From positions 3,762,501-3,826,500 of the forward strand of contig NZ_CP046703.1 of assembly GCF_009873495.1 (NCBI RefSeq): a stretch of 64,000 nucleotides of DNA. Reading direction: 5' to 3'. Under the pieces are notes generated by a model, which was given only the letters and a program-made list of their open reading frames with translations, searched no databases and was not told where the DNA came from. Each line of letters opens with the position of its first letter. The first letter of the stretch is position 1. The DNA comes from Nostoc sp. ATCC 53789 (GTDB taxonomy: Bacteria; Cyanobacteriota; Cyanobacteriia; Cyanobacteriales; Nostocaceae). Below are positions 25,775 through 35,064 of the stretch, piece by piece. The position numbers were made by a program, and so were the translations under genes.

Positions 25775-26626
25775 GTGACAATACTGACGGGAAAAATAAA
25801 TCGATCGCAACCTGCTAGCGAACCAAAACCGTTGATTTTGCAAACTCAGGGACTCACACGCCGTTTTGGTAAGTTAACCGCAGTTAATAATCTGAGCATA
25901 TCTGTAGAACAGGGCGAAGTATTTGGACTACTTGGCCCCAATGGTGCAGGGAAAAGTACAGTTCTTAAGATGTTGACAACCTTGCTGCCTATCAGTGCAG
26001 GGAAAGCAACCTTAGCTGGCTATGATGTGACTCGTCAACCCAATCCTGTGAGACGGGCTATCGGCTATGTACCCCAGGCGCTCTCTGCTGATGGTAGTCT
26101 CACGGGTTACGAAAATCTCTTAATCTTCGCCAAGCTGTATGGAATACCTGCCAAAGGACGCGATCGCCGCATCTATGAAATTCTAGAATACATGGGTTTG
26201 CAAGATGCGGCAAAACGCTTGGTACGAAACTACTCTGGTGGGATGATCCGCAAGCTGGAAATTGGCATATCAGTTCTACATCAACCCCAAATTTTGTTTC
26301 TTGATGAGCCGACTGTCGGACTAGATCCCATCGCTCGAACTCAAGTATGGCAGCTTGTATTACAACTCTGTGCTGATTACGGCACAACTATATTTTTAAC
26401 AACCCACTTTTTAGAAGAAGCGGATAGCTTATGTAATCGAGTGGCGATTATGCAGCAAGGTGAAGTCGTTACCACAGGTACACCGAGCGATTTAAAAGCT
26501 TCTTTAGATAACCCAAATGCAACTTTGGATGATGTCTTTATTCACTATACAGGCGACCAGCTAACATCAGGAGTCAACTACCGTGACACAGCAAGAACCA
26601 GACGTACTGCTCAACGGTTGGGTTAA
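25775..26626 (+). CDS. ABC transporter ATPase, drug-resistance (DrrA) type
   Basis: ATPase subunit of an ABC-2 exporter, 283 residues from GTG at 25775. It has Walker A GPNGAGKST, the Q-loop near VPQALSAD, signature YSGGM, Walker B ILFLDEPTVGLDP and H-loop TTHFLEEAD. The C-terminal segment (LDDVFIHYTGDQL) is typical of the daunorubicin-type DrrA branch. It overlaps the permease gene by 44 bp and heads a four-gene operon with a MarR regulator and an MFS pump. Confidence 0.9.
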   Translation: MTILTGKINRSQPASEPKPLILQTQGLTRRFGKLTAVNNLSISVEQGEVFGLLGPNGAGKSTVLKMLTTLLPISAGKATLAGYDVTRQPNPVRRAIGYVPQALSADGSLTGYENLLIFAKLYGIPAKGRDRRIYEILEYMGLQDAAKRLVRNYSGGMIRKLEIGISVLHQPQILFLDEPTVGLDPIARTQVWQLVLQLCADYGTTIFLTTHFLEEADSLCNRVAIMQQGEVVTTGTPSDLKASLDNPNATLDDVFIHYTGDQLTSGVNYRDTARTRRTAQRLG

Positions 26627-27437
26627 AGCACCACCCACTGTCCGAGTAAATTTGATCTCTGCAATTAAAGAGTTAGTTACGAAAACCCTGGCGATCGCTG
26701 AATTGGAAATCCGTAAACTCCGCCACGATCCCACTGATTTAGTCGTTCGGGCTGTGCAACCAGCTTTATGGCTGCTAATTTTTGGGCAAGTTTTCTCCCG
26801 AACTCGCGCGATTCCTACAGGGAACTTACCCTATTTGGACTTCATTTCTGCTGGCATTTTGGCTCAGAGTATTTTGTTTGTGGCAATTTTTAGTGGTGGA
26901 ATGACGCTAATCTGGGAGCGAGATTTAGGCATTGTCCATAAATTTTTAGCTAGTCCTACGCCTCGTGTGGCGATGGTGTTGGGCAAAGCCCTGGCGTGTG
27001 GGGTGAGGTGCTTATCTCAGGTAATATTCATTTACGGATTAGCATTTTTATTAGGTGTCAAACTAAATCTTCATCCCCTAGCTATTCTCCAAGTACTGCT
27101 GCTAGTCATACTGGGAGCGGGTTCTTTTTGTATTTTCTCATTAATTATTGGCTGTTTGGTGAAAAGCCGAGAAAGGATGACGGGTATTGGACAATTGTTA
27201 ACGATGCCGTTATTTTTTGCTAGCAATGCCATCTATCCGATTTCTTTGATGCCCAGTTGGTTAAAGTTCATTTCTCATTTAAATCCGTTGACTTATCTGG
27301 TTGACGGCTTACGCAGCACGATGCTGTTGAATGGCACTAGCATCTATGGCTTTGGTCTGGATTGTACAATTCTCTTATTCACATTAATCATTTTGGCCAT
27401 CCTTGGTGGAAAACTTTATCCACGGGTGGCCATGTAA
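26583..27437 (+). CDS. ABC-2 type permease, drug-resistance (DrrB) type
   Basis: Membrane subunit of the exporter, 284 residues, six hydrophobic segments with the ABC-2 family pattern (RAVQPALWLLIFGQVF; DFISAGILAQSILF; SLMPSWLKFISHLNPLTYLV). The GTG at 26583 gives a ~50-residue cytoplasmic N-terminus. It pairs with the ATPase encoded just upstream. Substrate is not predictable; this subclass exports antibiotics, lipids or polyketides. Confidence 0.88.
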   Translation: MTQQEPDVLLNGWVKAPPTVRVNLISAIKELVTKTLAIAELEIRKLRHDPTDLVVRAVQPALWLLIFGQVFSRTRAIPTGNLPYLDFISAGILAQSILFVAIFSGGMTLIWERDLGIVHKFLASPTPRVAMVLGKALACGVRCLSQVIFIYGLAFLLGVKLNLHPLAILQVLLLVILGAGSFCIFSLIIGCLVKSRERMTGIGQLLTMPLFFASNAIYPISLMPSWLKFISHLNPLTYLVDGLRSTMLLNGTSIYGFGLDCTILLFTLIILAILGGKLYPRVAM

Positions 27438-27456
27438 CTAGGAGAACAACAAGCCC

Positions 27457-27930
27457 ATGACCTTGGATAAACCTAATCAAGGTGCAACTTCCGAAGAATG
27501 TGCCGCTAGAGTAATGGAGACAGTTCCATTAGTGATGCGGTTTATCCGAGCGGATATGCGTGCCCATAGTGCCGCTTTTTTATCTATACCTCAATTGCGA
27601 TCGCTAGCATTTATCAACCGCAATCCTGGGGCTTCATTATCTGATCTGGCAGAGCATTTAGGTGTCACCTCTGCCACGGCATCAGCAACCATAGAACGCT
27701 TGGTACAACGCGACTTCGTGAAACGGATTGCTCATCCTCAAGAGCGGCGGCGGGTGCTGCTCAATTTAACTGAAGATGGAAAACACCATCTTAAGCAATC
27801 CCAAGATCAAACTCGCGCTCATATTACCGATTTACTGACAGGTCTTTCAGAAGACCAAATTTCCAACATTGAAGAAGGCTTAACTCTACTAAAAAATGTC
27901 TTCGAAAAAACAGAACTCAAAGCCCCATAA
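27457..27930 (+). CDS. MarR-family transcriptional regulator
   Basis: A 157-residue winged-helix repressor: LAEHLGVTSATASATIERLV is the recognition region and HPQERRRVLLNLTEDG the wing. The N-terminal helices would form the dimer. Encoded between the ABC permease (19 bp upstream) and the MFS gene (35-bp overlap), so it likely controls this efflux operon in response to a bound drug or metabolite. Confidence 0.9.
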   Translation: MTLDKPNQGATSEECAARVMETVPLVMRFIRADMRAHSAAFLSIPQLRSLAFINRNPGASLSDLAEHLGVTSATASATIERLVQRDFVKRIAHPQERRRVLLNLTEDGKHHLKQSQDQTRAHITDLLTGLSEDQISNIEEGLTLLKNVFEKTELKAP

Positions 27931-29164
27931 CTTTGAGGTTGCAGAACACGATCCCTTTGCAGCCTTTAAGTTTCGAGACTATCGGCTATTTACCATTGGA
28001 CGGCTGGTGCTGTTCGTGGGGTCGCAAATGCAAACTGTAGCGATTGGCTGGGAACTCTATGAGCGGACTAACTCAGCGATCGCTTTAGGTGGTGTAGGAC
28101 TGGCGCAAGTCCTACCAATGATTATTCTTACCTTAATTGCCGGAGATGTTGCCGATCGCCGCGATCGCAAACTCACCATGTTACTGTCGGTAATACTGCT
28201 AGCCCTCTGCTCGCTGGCTTTAGCAGTTCTTTCCTATACTCAAGGTGCAATTTTTCTAATTTACGCCTGTTTGGTATTAACAGGTGTTGCTAGGGCATTC
28301 CTCAAACCTGCCAGTGATGCTCTGATGTGGCAATTGATACCTGTCACAGCTTTCACCAATGCAGCCACTTGGAATAGTAGTAGCTTTCAGTTAGCCGCAG
28401 TTATCGGCCCAGCCTTCGGGGGATTCGGGATTGCGCTATTGGGAAGTGCTACAGGAGTTTATGTATTAGCAGCGATCGCAGCGTTGCTGTGTTTTATTTT
28501 AACGCTGGCGATTAAAGAGCAAAAAGTTATTCGCTCAACTGAGCCAATCTCACTCCAAGCGCTTGCAGCTGGCGCTAAATTTGTTTGGCAGAATCAGCTG
28601 ATTTTAGCAGCAATCACATTAGATATGTTTGCAGTATTGTTGGGTGGTGCGATCGCGCTTCTCCCGATTTTTGCCAAAGATATTTTACACGTGGGGCCAG
28701 TGGAGTTGGGATATCTACAAGCAGCCCATTCCATCGGTGCTTTGACTATGGCGATTACCCTGGCGTATTTACCACCGTTACGCAAAGCAGGCCCAGCCTT
28801 ATTGTGGTCAGTGGTTGGCTTTGGGGTTGTAACAATTATCTTTGGACTTTCTCGTTCCTTTTGGCTATCTATGTTAATGCTGATTCTTGGTGGCGCACTG
28901 GATAGTATTAGCGTTGTGATTCGCCATACATTGGTTCAAATCAGAACACCCGATCATTTGCGTGGTCGAGTTGCTGCTATTAATAGCGTGTTTATTAGTG
29001 CCTCCAATGAGTTGGGGGGCTTTGAGTCCGGCTTGACTGCTGCTTTATTTGGCCCGGTGATTTCCGTTGTGGGTGGTGGAATTGGCACAATTGTGGTGGT
29101 AATTGCTACGGCAATGATTTGGCCAGGAATTCGTAAGTTAGGAGCTTTGCAAGAGTATAAATAG
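27896..29164 (+). CDS. MFS efflux transporter
   Basis: A 422-residue, ~12-helix major facilitator of the enterobactin-exporter-like (EntS/MFS_3) group. The cytoplasmic N-terminus (DPFAAFKFRDYRLFTIGRLV) and the loop motif AGDVADRRDRKLTMLL are typical. The ATG at 27896 overlaps the marR gene by 35 bp; the next Met is too late, inside helix 1. Last gene of the operon. Substrate unknown. Confidence 0.9.
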   Translation: MSSKKQNSKPHNFEVAEHDPFAAFKFRDYRLFTIGRLVLFVGSQMQTVAIGWELYERTNSAIALGGVGLAQVLPMIILTLIAGDVADRRDRKLTMLLSVILLALCSLALAVLSYTQGAIFLIYACLVLTGVARAFLKPASDALMWQLIPVTAFTNAATWNSSSFQLAAVIGPAFGGFGIALLGSATGVYVLAAIAALLCFILTLAIKEQKVIRSTEPISLQALAAGAKFVWQNQLILAAITLDMFAVLLGGAIALLPIFAKDILHVGPVELGYLQAAHSIGALTMAITLAYLPPLRKAGPALLWSVVGFGVVTIIFGLSRSFWLSMLMLILGGALDSISVVIRHTLVQIRTPDHLRGRVAAINSVFISASNELGGFESGLTAALFGPVISVVGGGIGTIVVVIATAMIWPGIRKLGALQEYK

Positions 29165-29359
29165 AAATACTTATCTATTTTTCATAGATAATATTTGTCC
29201 CACCGCAGCAAAAGATAAGAATCACAATCTCGTAGCTTTTGCATAGAGTGGGATTTTTGTTTAGCGAAAGTTGCAGATTGCGTAATTAAAAGATAGAAAA
29301 ACTCAAATTTTTGAGATTATATCTAACTTCAATTTGCCCTAAAAGTTATAGAGTTGGTA

Positions 29360-29680
29360 CTAAAAAATTGGGAAACCTCCCCCGCCCGCATTAGCACCAA
29401 AATTTGGGATAATGCCATCAGTTGGAATACCAAAACTACCCAAATTAAAGCCGCCTTCACTTGGAATACCAAAATTACCCAAATTAAAGCCGCCCTCATT
29501 TGGAATGCCAAAGCTACCCAAATTAAAGTTGCCATCAGTTGGAATACCATACTCAGCAAGGTCGAAGCTAGCAGCCGTTGGTATGCCGAATGCTCCTCCA
29601 GGTGCAAACGGATCGCTGAGGTTGCCAGGATAAAGACTATCCAAGGCGTTAACAGGAAAGGAATTTGTATCAAATGCCAT
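29360..29680 (-). CDS. Small protein with tandem FGIP repeats
   Basis: A 106-residue protein built from about four repeats of ~13 residues of the form FGIPxEGGFNLGx (for example FGIPNEGGFNLGN and FGIPSEGGFNLGS), with a short N-terminal lead (MAFDTNSFPVNALDSLYPGN) and a Gly-rich end (NAGGGGFPIF). The ATG at 29680 is firmly supported by a perfect AGGAGG 10 bp upstream, the strongest ribosome site seen in this window. No signal peptide or known family. Repeat DNA units are ~39 bp, so copy number may vary between strains. Confidence 0.8.
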   Translation of the reverse strand: MAFDTNSFPVNALDSLYPGNLSDPFAPGGAFGIPTAASFDLAEYGIPTDGNFNLGSFGIPNEGGFNLGNFGIPSEGGFNLGSFGIPTDGIIPNFGANAGGGGFPIF

Positions 29681-29689
29681 GAGAGTCAA

Positions 29690-30505
29690 TCCTCCTATTA
29701 GTAGATAAATTTTGTGTAATCAAGAAATACTAAGGAAGCATAATTAAGCTTTCTTAGTAACTTTTGTTTTGTTTTTTTAATTGCTAATCTTGATATTTTT
29801 GGAATGTATTGTATAGTGGTTTCATAAAATTTACTTTCCAAAAAACCTTTAATTAACGCTAGTTACTTGAAAAAATATATAAAAATTAAGTTATTTTTAC
29901 AATGAAAAATCTTTAGATGCTTATGTCAAATATTTAGATACTTTTTCTACTGCAATTTGCAGGTTAAACTTATTTAAATTGGTATGCATGAGACTTGACA
30001 AATTGTCCCTACACATCTTTTTAAACGAACCGTATACTAGGTTAACAAATCCCTCTAGATGGTCATATCCCAATACGCTTAGGTTGAACGTTCGCGTAGC
30101 GTTCCGTAGGGAAGTGAAACCCAACAATGAACGCTTGTCTTGGGTTACGTTCCTCAAACACCACTTGCTACCCTGCGGGAACGCTAAGAGCGTAGCTTCG
30201 GGAAACCCACCCCAATACTTTTCGGTTAAGGGGGAAAGGGGAAAGGGAAAGGGTTTGAATTTCCCTTTCCCCATTACCCTTTAACCTTTCCCCAGACCAA
30301 AAGAGAGATTATTGGGTTTAACCGAAAAGTATTAAAACCCACCCAACGCAGTGGCTCCCCAACCTACACAGGTTAAGGTTTTTATGTTTTCAATTTCTCT
30401 TATTTTCCTTTTCCTTATCTTCTCTACGAGACGCTACGCGAATGCGTTCTTTGTGGTTCGTTCCTTTAACGCTCAAAACTAAGTTGACAGACCAGTGATT
30501 TATCT
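29690..30505. other. Long repeat-rich intergenic region
   Basis: No gene. The first 400 bp are AT-rich and hold the promoter of the FGIP gene. The rest is repeat DNA: GCGTAGCGTTCCGTAGGGA-type sequence near 30093, GGGAAAGG hairpins at 30230-30295, and ACGAGACGCTACGCGAATGC near 30426, which recurs at 46.77 kb. Confidence 0.6.
30211..30335. repeat. Inverted repeat AATACTTTTCGGTTAA
   Basis: AATACTTTTCGGTTAA at 30213-30228 and its complement TTAACCGAAAAGTATT at 30316-30331 form perfect 16-bp arms about 87 bp apart. Between them GGGGAAAGGGAAAG pairs with TTTCCCTTTCCCC, so the whole can fold into a long hairpin. Possibly a miniature element. Confidence 0.65.
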
Positions 30506-32254
30506 TTAATTTTTAATTTTTTGACGGTGGTTAGCAGCTTGTAGTAAAAGAGATTCAGCAAAAGCGATCGCATCACTTGCAGATTTACCACCAGCTAACT
30601 GCGCTAATTCTTCCCGGCGACTGGTTAAATTATCCAAGGTCGTAACTCTAACAACGGTACGCTGTTCAGCGTTCTCATTGTTAGCTTTTTTACCTTTGCC
30701 TTGATTGATAGTTTGCTTATCGACGCGAAAATGCTGATCGGCCATTGCCGCAACTAAAGGCTGGTGGGTAACACATAATACCTGATTGCGTTGACTTAGC
30801 TGGTGTAATTTTTCCGCGATCGCTTGGGCGACTCTTCCCGAAACCCCGACATCAATTTCATCAAAAACCATTGTCCCAGCCACATCAACCTGAGAAAAAC
30901 AAGCTTTCAGCGCCAGTAAAAAGCGGCTCATTTCCCCGCCAGAGGCAACTTCTGTTAAAGGTTGCAGTGGTTCTCCAGGGTTAGAACTAAATGTAAAGGT
31001 AATTTTATCTGCTCCCATAACAGTGGGAAAAGCAGGTACTATCTCAACCAGAAACTTCACCTTTTCCATCGCTAAAGGCTTGAGTTCAGCTATTAAACGT
31101 GATTCTAAATTAGCAGCTGCCTTACTCCGCAATTGAGTTAACTGATTAGTTGCTTGGGTGAGTTTTTCAAAACACGCTTTTTCTTGCTGTTCTAATTTTT
31201 CAATAGATTGTTCGCTGTCGTTAAGCTGGGCTAATTCCTCTTGGATACGTTGGTAATAAGCGATCGCTTCGGTAAGTGTCGGCCCATACTTGCGGCAAAT
31301 TTGCTTTAATTCTTGAATCCTTTCTTCCACCTCTTCCAATCGCTGTGGATCGGCTTCCAAACCGTCCCCATAAGCATTAATTTGTCTTCCCACTTCCATT
31401 ACCGCAGCTTGCGCGTCCCTAACCAATTCCAAAAGGTGTTGCAGCTGGGTATCGTACTCCACCATGTCATTTAATATCGCCTCACTATCTCCCAGTAAAT
31501 CTCCTGCGGCTGGGGTTTCATGATCGTTTTGATACAAAGCCTGATAAACCTTGTAACTCATCTGTTGCAAATCGACGACATGATTCAGGCGTTCCCGTTC
31601 TTGTCCCAACTGTTCCAATTCATTGGGTTCGCTGAGATTAGCTGCTCCCAATTCCTGCACTTGATAAGTGAGCAAATCTAGTTGTTGCAACCGTTCCCGT
31701 TCTGATGTCCGGCGTTTTTCTAATGCTAAATGCGCCTGTTGGTAAGTATTAAAACTCGTAGCGACTTTATGACGCTGCTGCATTAAAGAGTCGCCGCCAT
31801 ATAAATCTAACCAGTCGCGGACTTGAGCAGATTGCCCCACTTGTACCGTTTGGCCTTGGGCTGTGATCTCTACTAAGCGATCGCGCATTCCTCCCATAAT
31901 CTGCCGATTTACCAACACGCCATTCACCCGCGATCGACTGCGGATATTAGTAGCAGTGGCTGTGATTTCTCGGCTAATAACTACGGAATTTTCATCAAGC
32001 AAATCTATTTCTTGTTCAGTCAACCAAGCTGCTAGGGGAGCATTTGAGGTAAAAGTTGCTTCTACCATCGCTCGACTTGTCCCTGTGCGAATGACTCGAC
32101 TAGAGACTTTACCGCCTAAAGCAGCATCAATGGCATCCAAAATAATCGATTTTCCAGCGCCGGTTTCACCTGTCAGCACATTTAGTCCCGCGCCAAATTC
32201 CAATTCCAGTTGGTCAATTAAGGCAAAGTTTTCAATTCGCAGGCAAAGCAACAT
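30506..32254 (-). CDS. recN: DNA repair protein RecN
   Basis: SMC-like ATPase acting early in double-strand break repair, 582 residues from the ATG at 32254 (GGAG 12 bp upstream). N-terminal LCLRIENFALIDQLELEF and Walker A GETGAGKS, a long central coiled coil (~150-370), and the C-terminal GGEMSRFLLALKA signature with FDEIDVGVSG as Walker B. A longer frame up to 32308 adds unrelated residues and is rejected. Single gene. Confidence 0.93.
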   Translation of the reverse strand: MLLCLRIENFALIDQLELEFGAGLNVLTGETGAGKSIILDAIDAALGGKVSSRVIRTGTSRAMVEATFTSNAPLAAWLTEQEIDLLDENSVVISREITATATNIRSRSRVNGVLVNRQIMGGMRDRLVEITAQGQTVQVGQSAQVRDWLDLYGGDSLMQQRHKVATSFNTYQQAHLALEKRRTSERERLQQLDLLTYQVQELGAANLSEPNELEQLGQERERLNHVVDLQQMSYKVYQALYQNDHETPAAGDLLGDSEAILNDMVEYDTQLQHLLELVRDAQAAVMEVGRQINAYGDGLEADPQRLEEVEERIQELKQICRKYGPTLTEAIAYYQRIQEELAQLNDSEQSIEKLEQQEKACFEKLTQATNQLTQLRSKAAANLESRLIAELKPLAMEKVKFLVEIVPAFPTVMGADKITFTFSSNPGEPLQPLTEVASGGEMSRFLLALKACFSQVDVAGTMVFDEIDVGVSGRVAQAIAEKLHQLSQRNQVLCVTHQPLVAAMADQHFRVDKQTINQGKGKKANNENAEQRTVVRVTTLDNLTSRREELAQLAGGKSASDAIAFAESLLLQAANHRQKIKN

Positions 32255-32530
32255 CAAGCCAAATTCTCCATAAGGGCAGATGCCGGATACTTCTAATTTA
32301 CAGGACAATAAGTATGATTTTTCAGCTAACTAGCAATACCTAATACTATTGAACTAGTATGCCCGTTTAAGTGTAGCAAACCTTTGAGTAATGGGTAATG
32401 GATAATGGGTAATAGAAAAATTAGTTGAACCCTGCTAATTTCTAATCCTCAATGCCCCATTTCTAATACCCAATTCGTAAAGATATTGTTACAATACTTA
32501 ATGTGATCGTTCTGACTGGTGGCCTTTTTC

Positions 32531-34522
32531 ATGATTGTTAAGACACTTCCCCCTAGTTCCCGACCGATTCAGGAGGACAGTAGCAACGGCACAAATAGCC
32601 GAGGTGAACTGGACGTTATAGATATAGTGCCAGAAGAAAATGGTACATCGAGCTTAGTTGTGCGATCGCCAAGACTCTTAGCAGCCCAAAAGATTCGGAC
32701 AACAGCCGAACCTGAGACGCTTTACGATCCCGTGAGCATAGCGGAGCATTATCAAAACAGACCCCTGCAAGTTTTACGGCGGATTTTCGCCGTGTTGGGG
32801 CCGACTTTATCCTTTGCTTTTGGGTTGTGGTCGGATAGTAAACGGGGAATTGTCGTCAAAAATGACCGCCGCCGAGCTACTCAGCTTCGAGTATTGCTGA
32901 CTCAACTGGGGCCTGCTTATATCAAAATTGGACAAGCTTTGTCCACTAGACCGGATCTCGTTCCTACCGTATATCTAGAAGAATTAACTAAGCTACAAGA
33001 CCAATTACCACCTTTTCCTAACGAACTTGCTTACCAGTTTATCAAAGAAGAACTAGGCGCACCTCCAGAAGAGGTTTACGCCGAACTCTCGGCCCAGCCC
33101 ATTGCTGCGGCTTCCTTGGGACAAGTATATAAAGGTAAGCTAAAAACTGGTGAAGAAGTTGCCGTAAAAGTCCAACGCCCCGACTTAAGAGAGCGGATCA
33201 CCATCGACTTGTATATCTTGCGTAATATCGCCGCCTGGGTGCAGAAAACAGTCAAACGGGTAAGAAGTGATTTAGTTGGGATTCTCGATGAATTAGGCGA
33301 TCGCATCTTTGAAGAGATGGACTATATTCACGAAGGTGAAAATGCCGAAAGATTTTTCGAGCTATACGGTCATATAAAAGACATCTACGTACCGAAAATT
33401 TACTGGGAATATACCAATCGTCGCGTTTTGACGATGGAATGGATTAACGGTATTAAATTAACTCAGACAGAAGAAATTAGTGCCCAAGGCATAGATGCTC
33501 GTTATCTCATTGAAGTGGGTGTCCAGTGTTCCTTGCGCCAGTTGCTAGAACATGGATTTTTCCACGCCGATCCCCACCCTGGTAATTTATTAGCAACACC
33601 AGATGGCAAATTGGCTTATCTCGACTTCGGAATGATGAGCGAAATTAAGCCACCACAGCGTTATGGTTTAATTGAAGCGATCGTCCACGTCGTCAACCGT
33701 GACTTTGAAGGATTAGCAAAAGACTACGTTAAATTAGACTTCTTATCGCCAGAAACCGATTTAACACCAATTATCCCAGCTTTTGCCAGAGTCTTTGCTG
33801 ATGCCCAAGGAGCCAGCGTTGCCGACCTTAACATTAAAAGCATCACCGATGAACTATCGGCTTTGATGTATGAGTATCCTTTCCGCGTACCGCCCTACTA
33901 CGCCTTAATTATTCGTTCTCTCGTTACTCTCGAAGGGATTGCAATATTTATAGATCCCACCTTTAAAGTCCTCAGCGAAGCTTATCCCTACGTTTCTAAA
34001 CGCCTGTTAACAGACCAAGCACCGCAATTAAGAGCATCATTGCAAGACTTGCTATTTAAAGATGGCAGATTTCGCTGGAATCGCTTAGAGAACCTGTTAC
34101 GTAATGCACGTAACAGTCAAGACTATGACTTCAATTTAGTGCTGAATCAGGGAATAGAATTTCTGTCATCAGAACGTGGTGCTTTCATTCTTGACAAGCT
34201 AGTAGATGAATCTGTTAATGGACTTGATGCTTTAAGTAAAAACGTTTTGCATAACTTCACCTCTCTCTTACGGGAACGAGTTGGATTGACAGCAGTTAAT
34301 GAAACTCCAGCAGCGACAGTTGAGCAACAACAAACCTTAGAGCATATCAAACATATATTAGGTATTCTCCGAGAAACACGAGGCTTTGACCCACTGCAAC
34401 TTGCGACTCAAATTTCTCAGTTATTGGTAAATTCCGATGTACAACGTTTAGGTCAACAAATTGCCAACCGCTTCACGCAAAAAGCTGTAGCTAGATTGAT
34501 TCGGCAATTATTGGCATCGTAG
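32531..34522 (+). CDS. AarF/ABC1/UbiB-type atypical kinase
   Basis: Atypical kinase-like protein of the UbiB family, 663 residues from ATG 32531 (an in-frame GTG at 32519 is less likely). Family marks: the KxGQ motif in YIKIGQALSTRPDLVPT, the Ala-rich loop AAASLGQVYKG that replaces the P-loop, the HADPHPGNL catalytic loop and YLDFGM. Relatives support prenylquinone or tocopherol metabolism; cyanobacteria carry several and the substrate here is not predicted. Ends in a hairpin terminator. Confidence 0.9.
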   Translation: MIVKTLPPSSRPIQEDSSNGTNSRGELDVIDIVPEENGTSSLVVRSPRLLAAQKIRTTAEPETLYDPVSIAEHYQNRPLQVLRRIFAVLGPTLSFAFGLWSDSKRGIVVKNDRRRATQLRVLLTQLGPAYIKIGQALSTRPDLVPTVYLEELTKLQDQLPPFPNELAYQFIKEELGAPPEEVYAELSAQPIAAASLGQVYKGKLKTGEEVAVKVQRPDLRERITIDLYILRNIAAWVQKTVKRVRSDLVGILDELGDRIFEEMDYIHEGENAERFFELYGHIKDIYVPKIYWEYTNRRVLTMEWINGIKLTQTEEISAQGIDARYLIEVGVQCSLRQLLEHGFFHADPHPGNLLATPDGKLAYLDFGMMSEIKPPQRYGLIEAIVHVVNRDFEGLAKDYVKLDFLSPETDLTPIIPAFARVFADAQGASVADLNIKSITDELSALMYEYPFRVPPYYALIIRSLVTLEGIAIFIDPTFKVLSEAYPYVSKRLLTDQAPQLRASLQDLLFKDGRFRWNRLENLLRNARNSQDYDFNLVLNQGIEFLSSERGAFILDKLVDESVNGLDALSKNVLHNFTSLLRERVGLTAVNETPAATVEQQQTLEHIKHILGILRETRGFDPLQLATQISQLLVNSDVQRLGQQIANRFTQKAVARLIRQLLAS

Positions 34523-34525
34523 TAA

Positions 34526-34562
34526 GAGTTATGAGTTAAAGGAATTTTTTAACTCATAACTC
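34526..34562. terminator. Bidirectional hairpin terminator
   Basis: Perfect 15-bp arms GAGTTATGAGTTAAA (34526-34540) and TTTAACTCATAACTC (34548-34562) with a T-run in the loop side. Lies between the aarF stop codon and the converging reductase remnant. Confidence 0.7.
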
Positions 34563-34563
34563 A

Positions 34564-34755
34564 TCAACATTCATAACTATTTGACACTCCATAAGTATTG
34601 CTGCCCAAAACAATAGCATCAATGGATTCGTAGAAAGCACCATAACCGTAGTCTTCCTCTTCTATGTCAAGGATTGATAGCCAATCAATTCCGCCATCGC
34701 TGCGAGCAATGTAGCCATCCAAACTAGCTGCAATATAGAGCGTAACTTTCGTCAT
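34564..34755 (-). pseudogene. Truncated dihydrofolate-reductase-like (RibD_C) gene
   Basis: The 63 codons match the first third of a RibD C-terminal/dihydrofolate reductase-like protein: VTLYIAASLDGYIARSDGGI, DWL, then DAIVLGSNTYG. Normal length is about 175-190 residues. After GSNTYG the sequence departs (VSNSYEC, stop), so the 3' two thirds, with the rest of the NADPH-binding core, were lost. Confidence 0.7.
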
Positions 34756-34770
34756 TTTACTTTCAATTAG

Positions 34771-35025
34771 TTACGTTTTTTGATTGTGCGATTTAAACCG
34801 ACCTGCAATAAATTCTCGCTTAGATAAATGTTTTGTATTGCGTTTGGTAACTCGCTTTCGCCACATCTGAAAACTAGATTCTTTCATTTCACGCCTCATT
34901 AAGGCAATTACCTGTTTCTCCAGCAGTCCAAACTGAGCCTCAATCGCATCAAAAGATGTTCTATCTTCCCATGCCATCTCAATAATGCGATTTATAGTTT
35001 CTGAATCGAGGTTAGGTAGCTTCAT
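34771..35025 (-). CDS. TIGR03643/DUF2805-family protein
   Basis: An 84-residue basic protein: INRIIEMAWEDRTSFDAIEA, QFGLLEKQVIALMRREMK, then SFQMWRKRVTKRNTKHLSKR. This is the pattern of the short TIGR03643 family, which contains a helix-turn-helix-like N-terminus. Function unknown. It precedes the reductase remnant by 15 bp on the same strand. Confidence 0.82.
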   Translation of the reverse strand: MKLPNLDSETINRIIEMAWEDRTSFDAIEAQFGLLEKQVIALMRREMKESSFQMWRKRVTKRNTKHLSKREFIAGRFKSHNQKT

Positions 35026-35064
35026 TCCTTTTCTGACAATTGGTAAATTTGAGATACATATATT

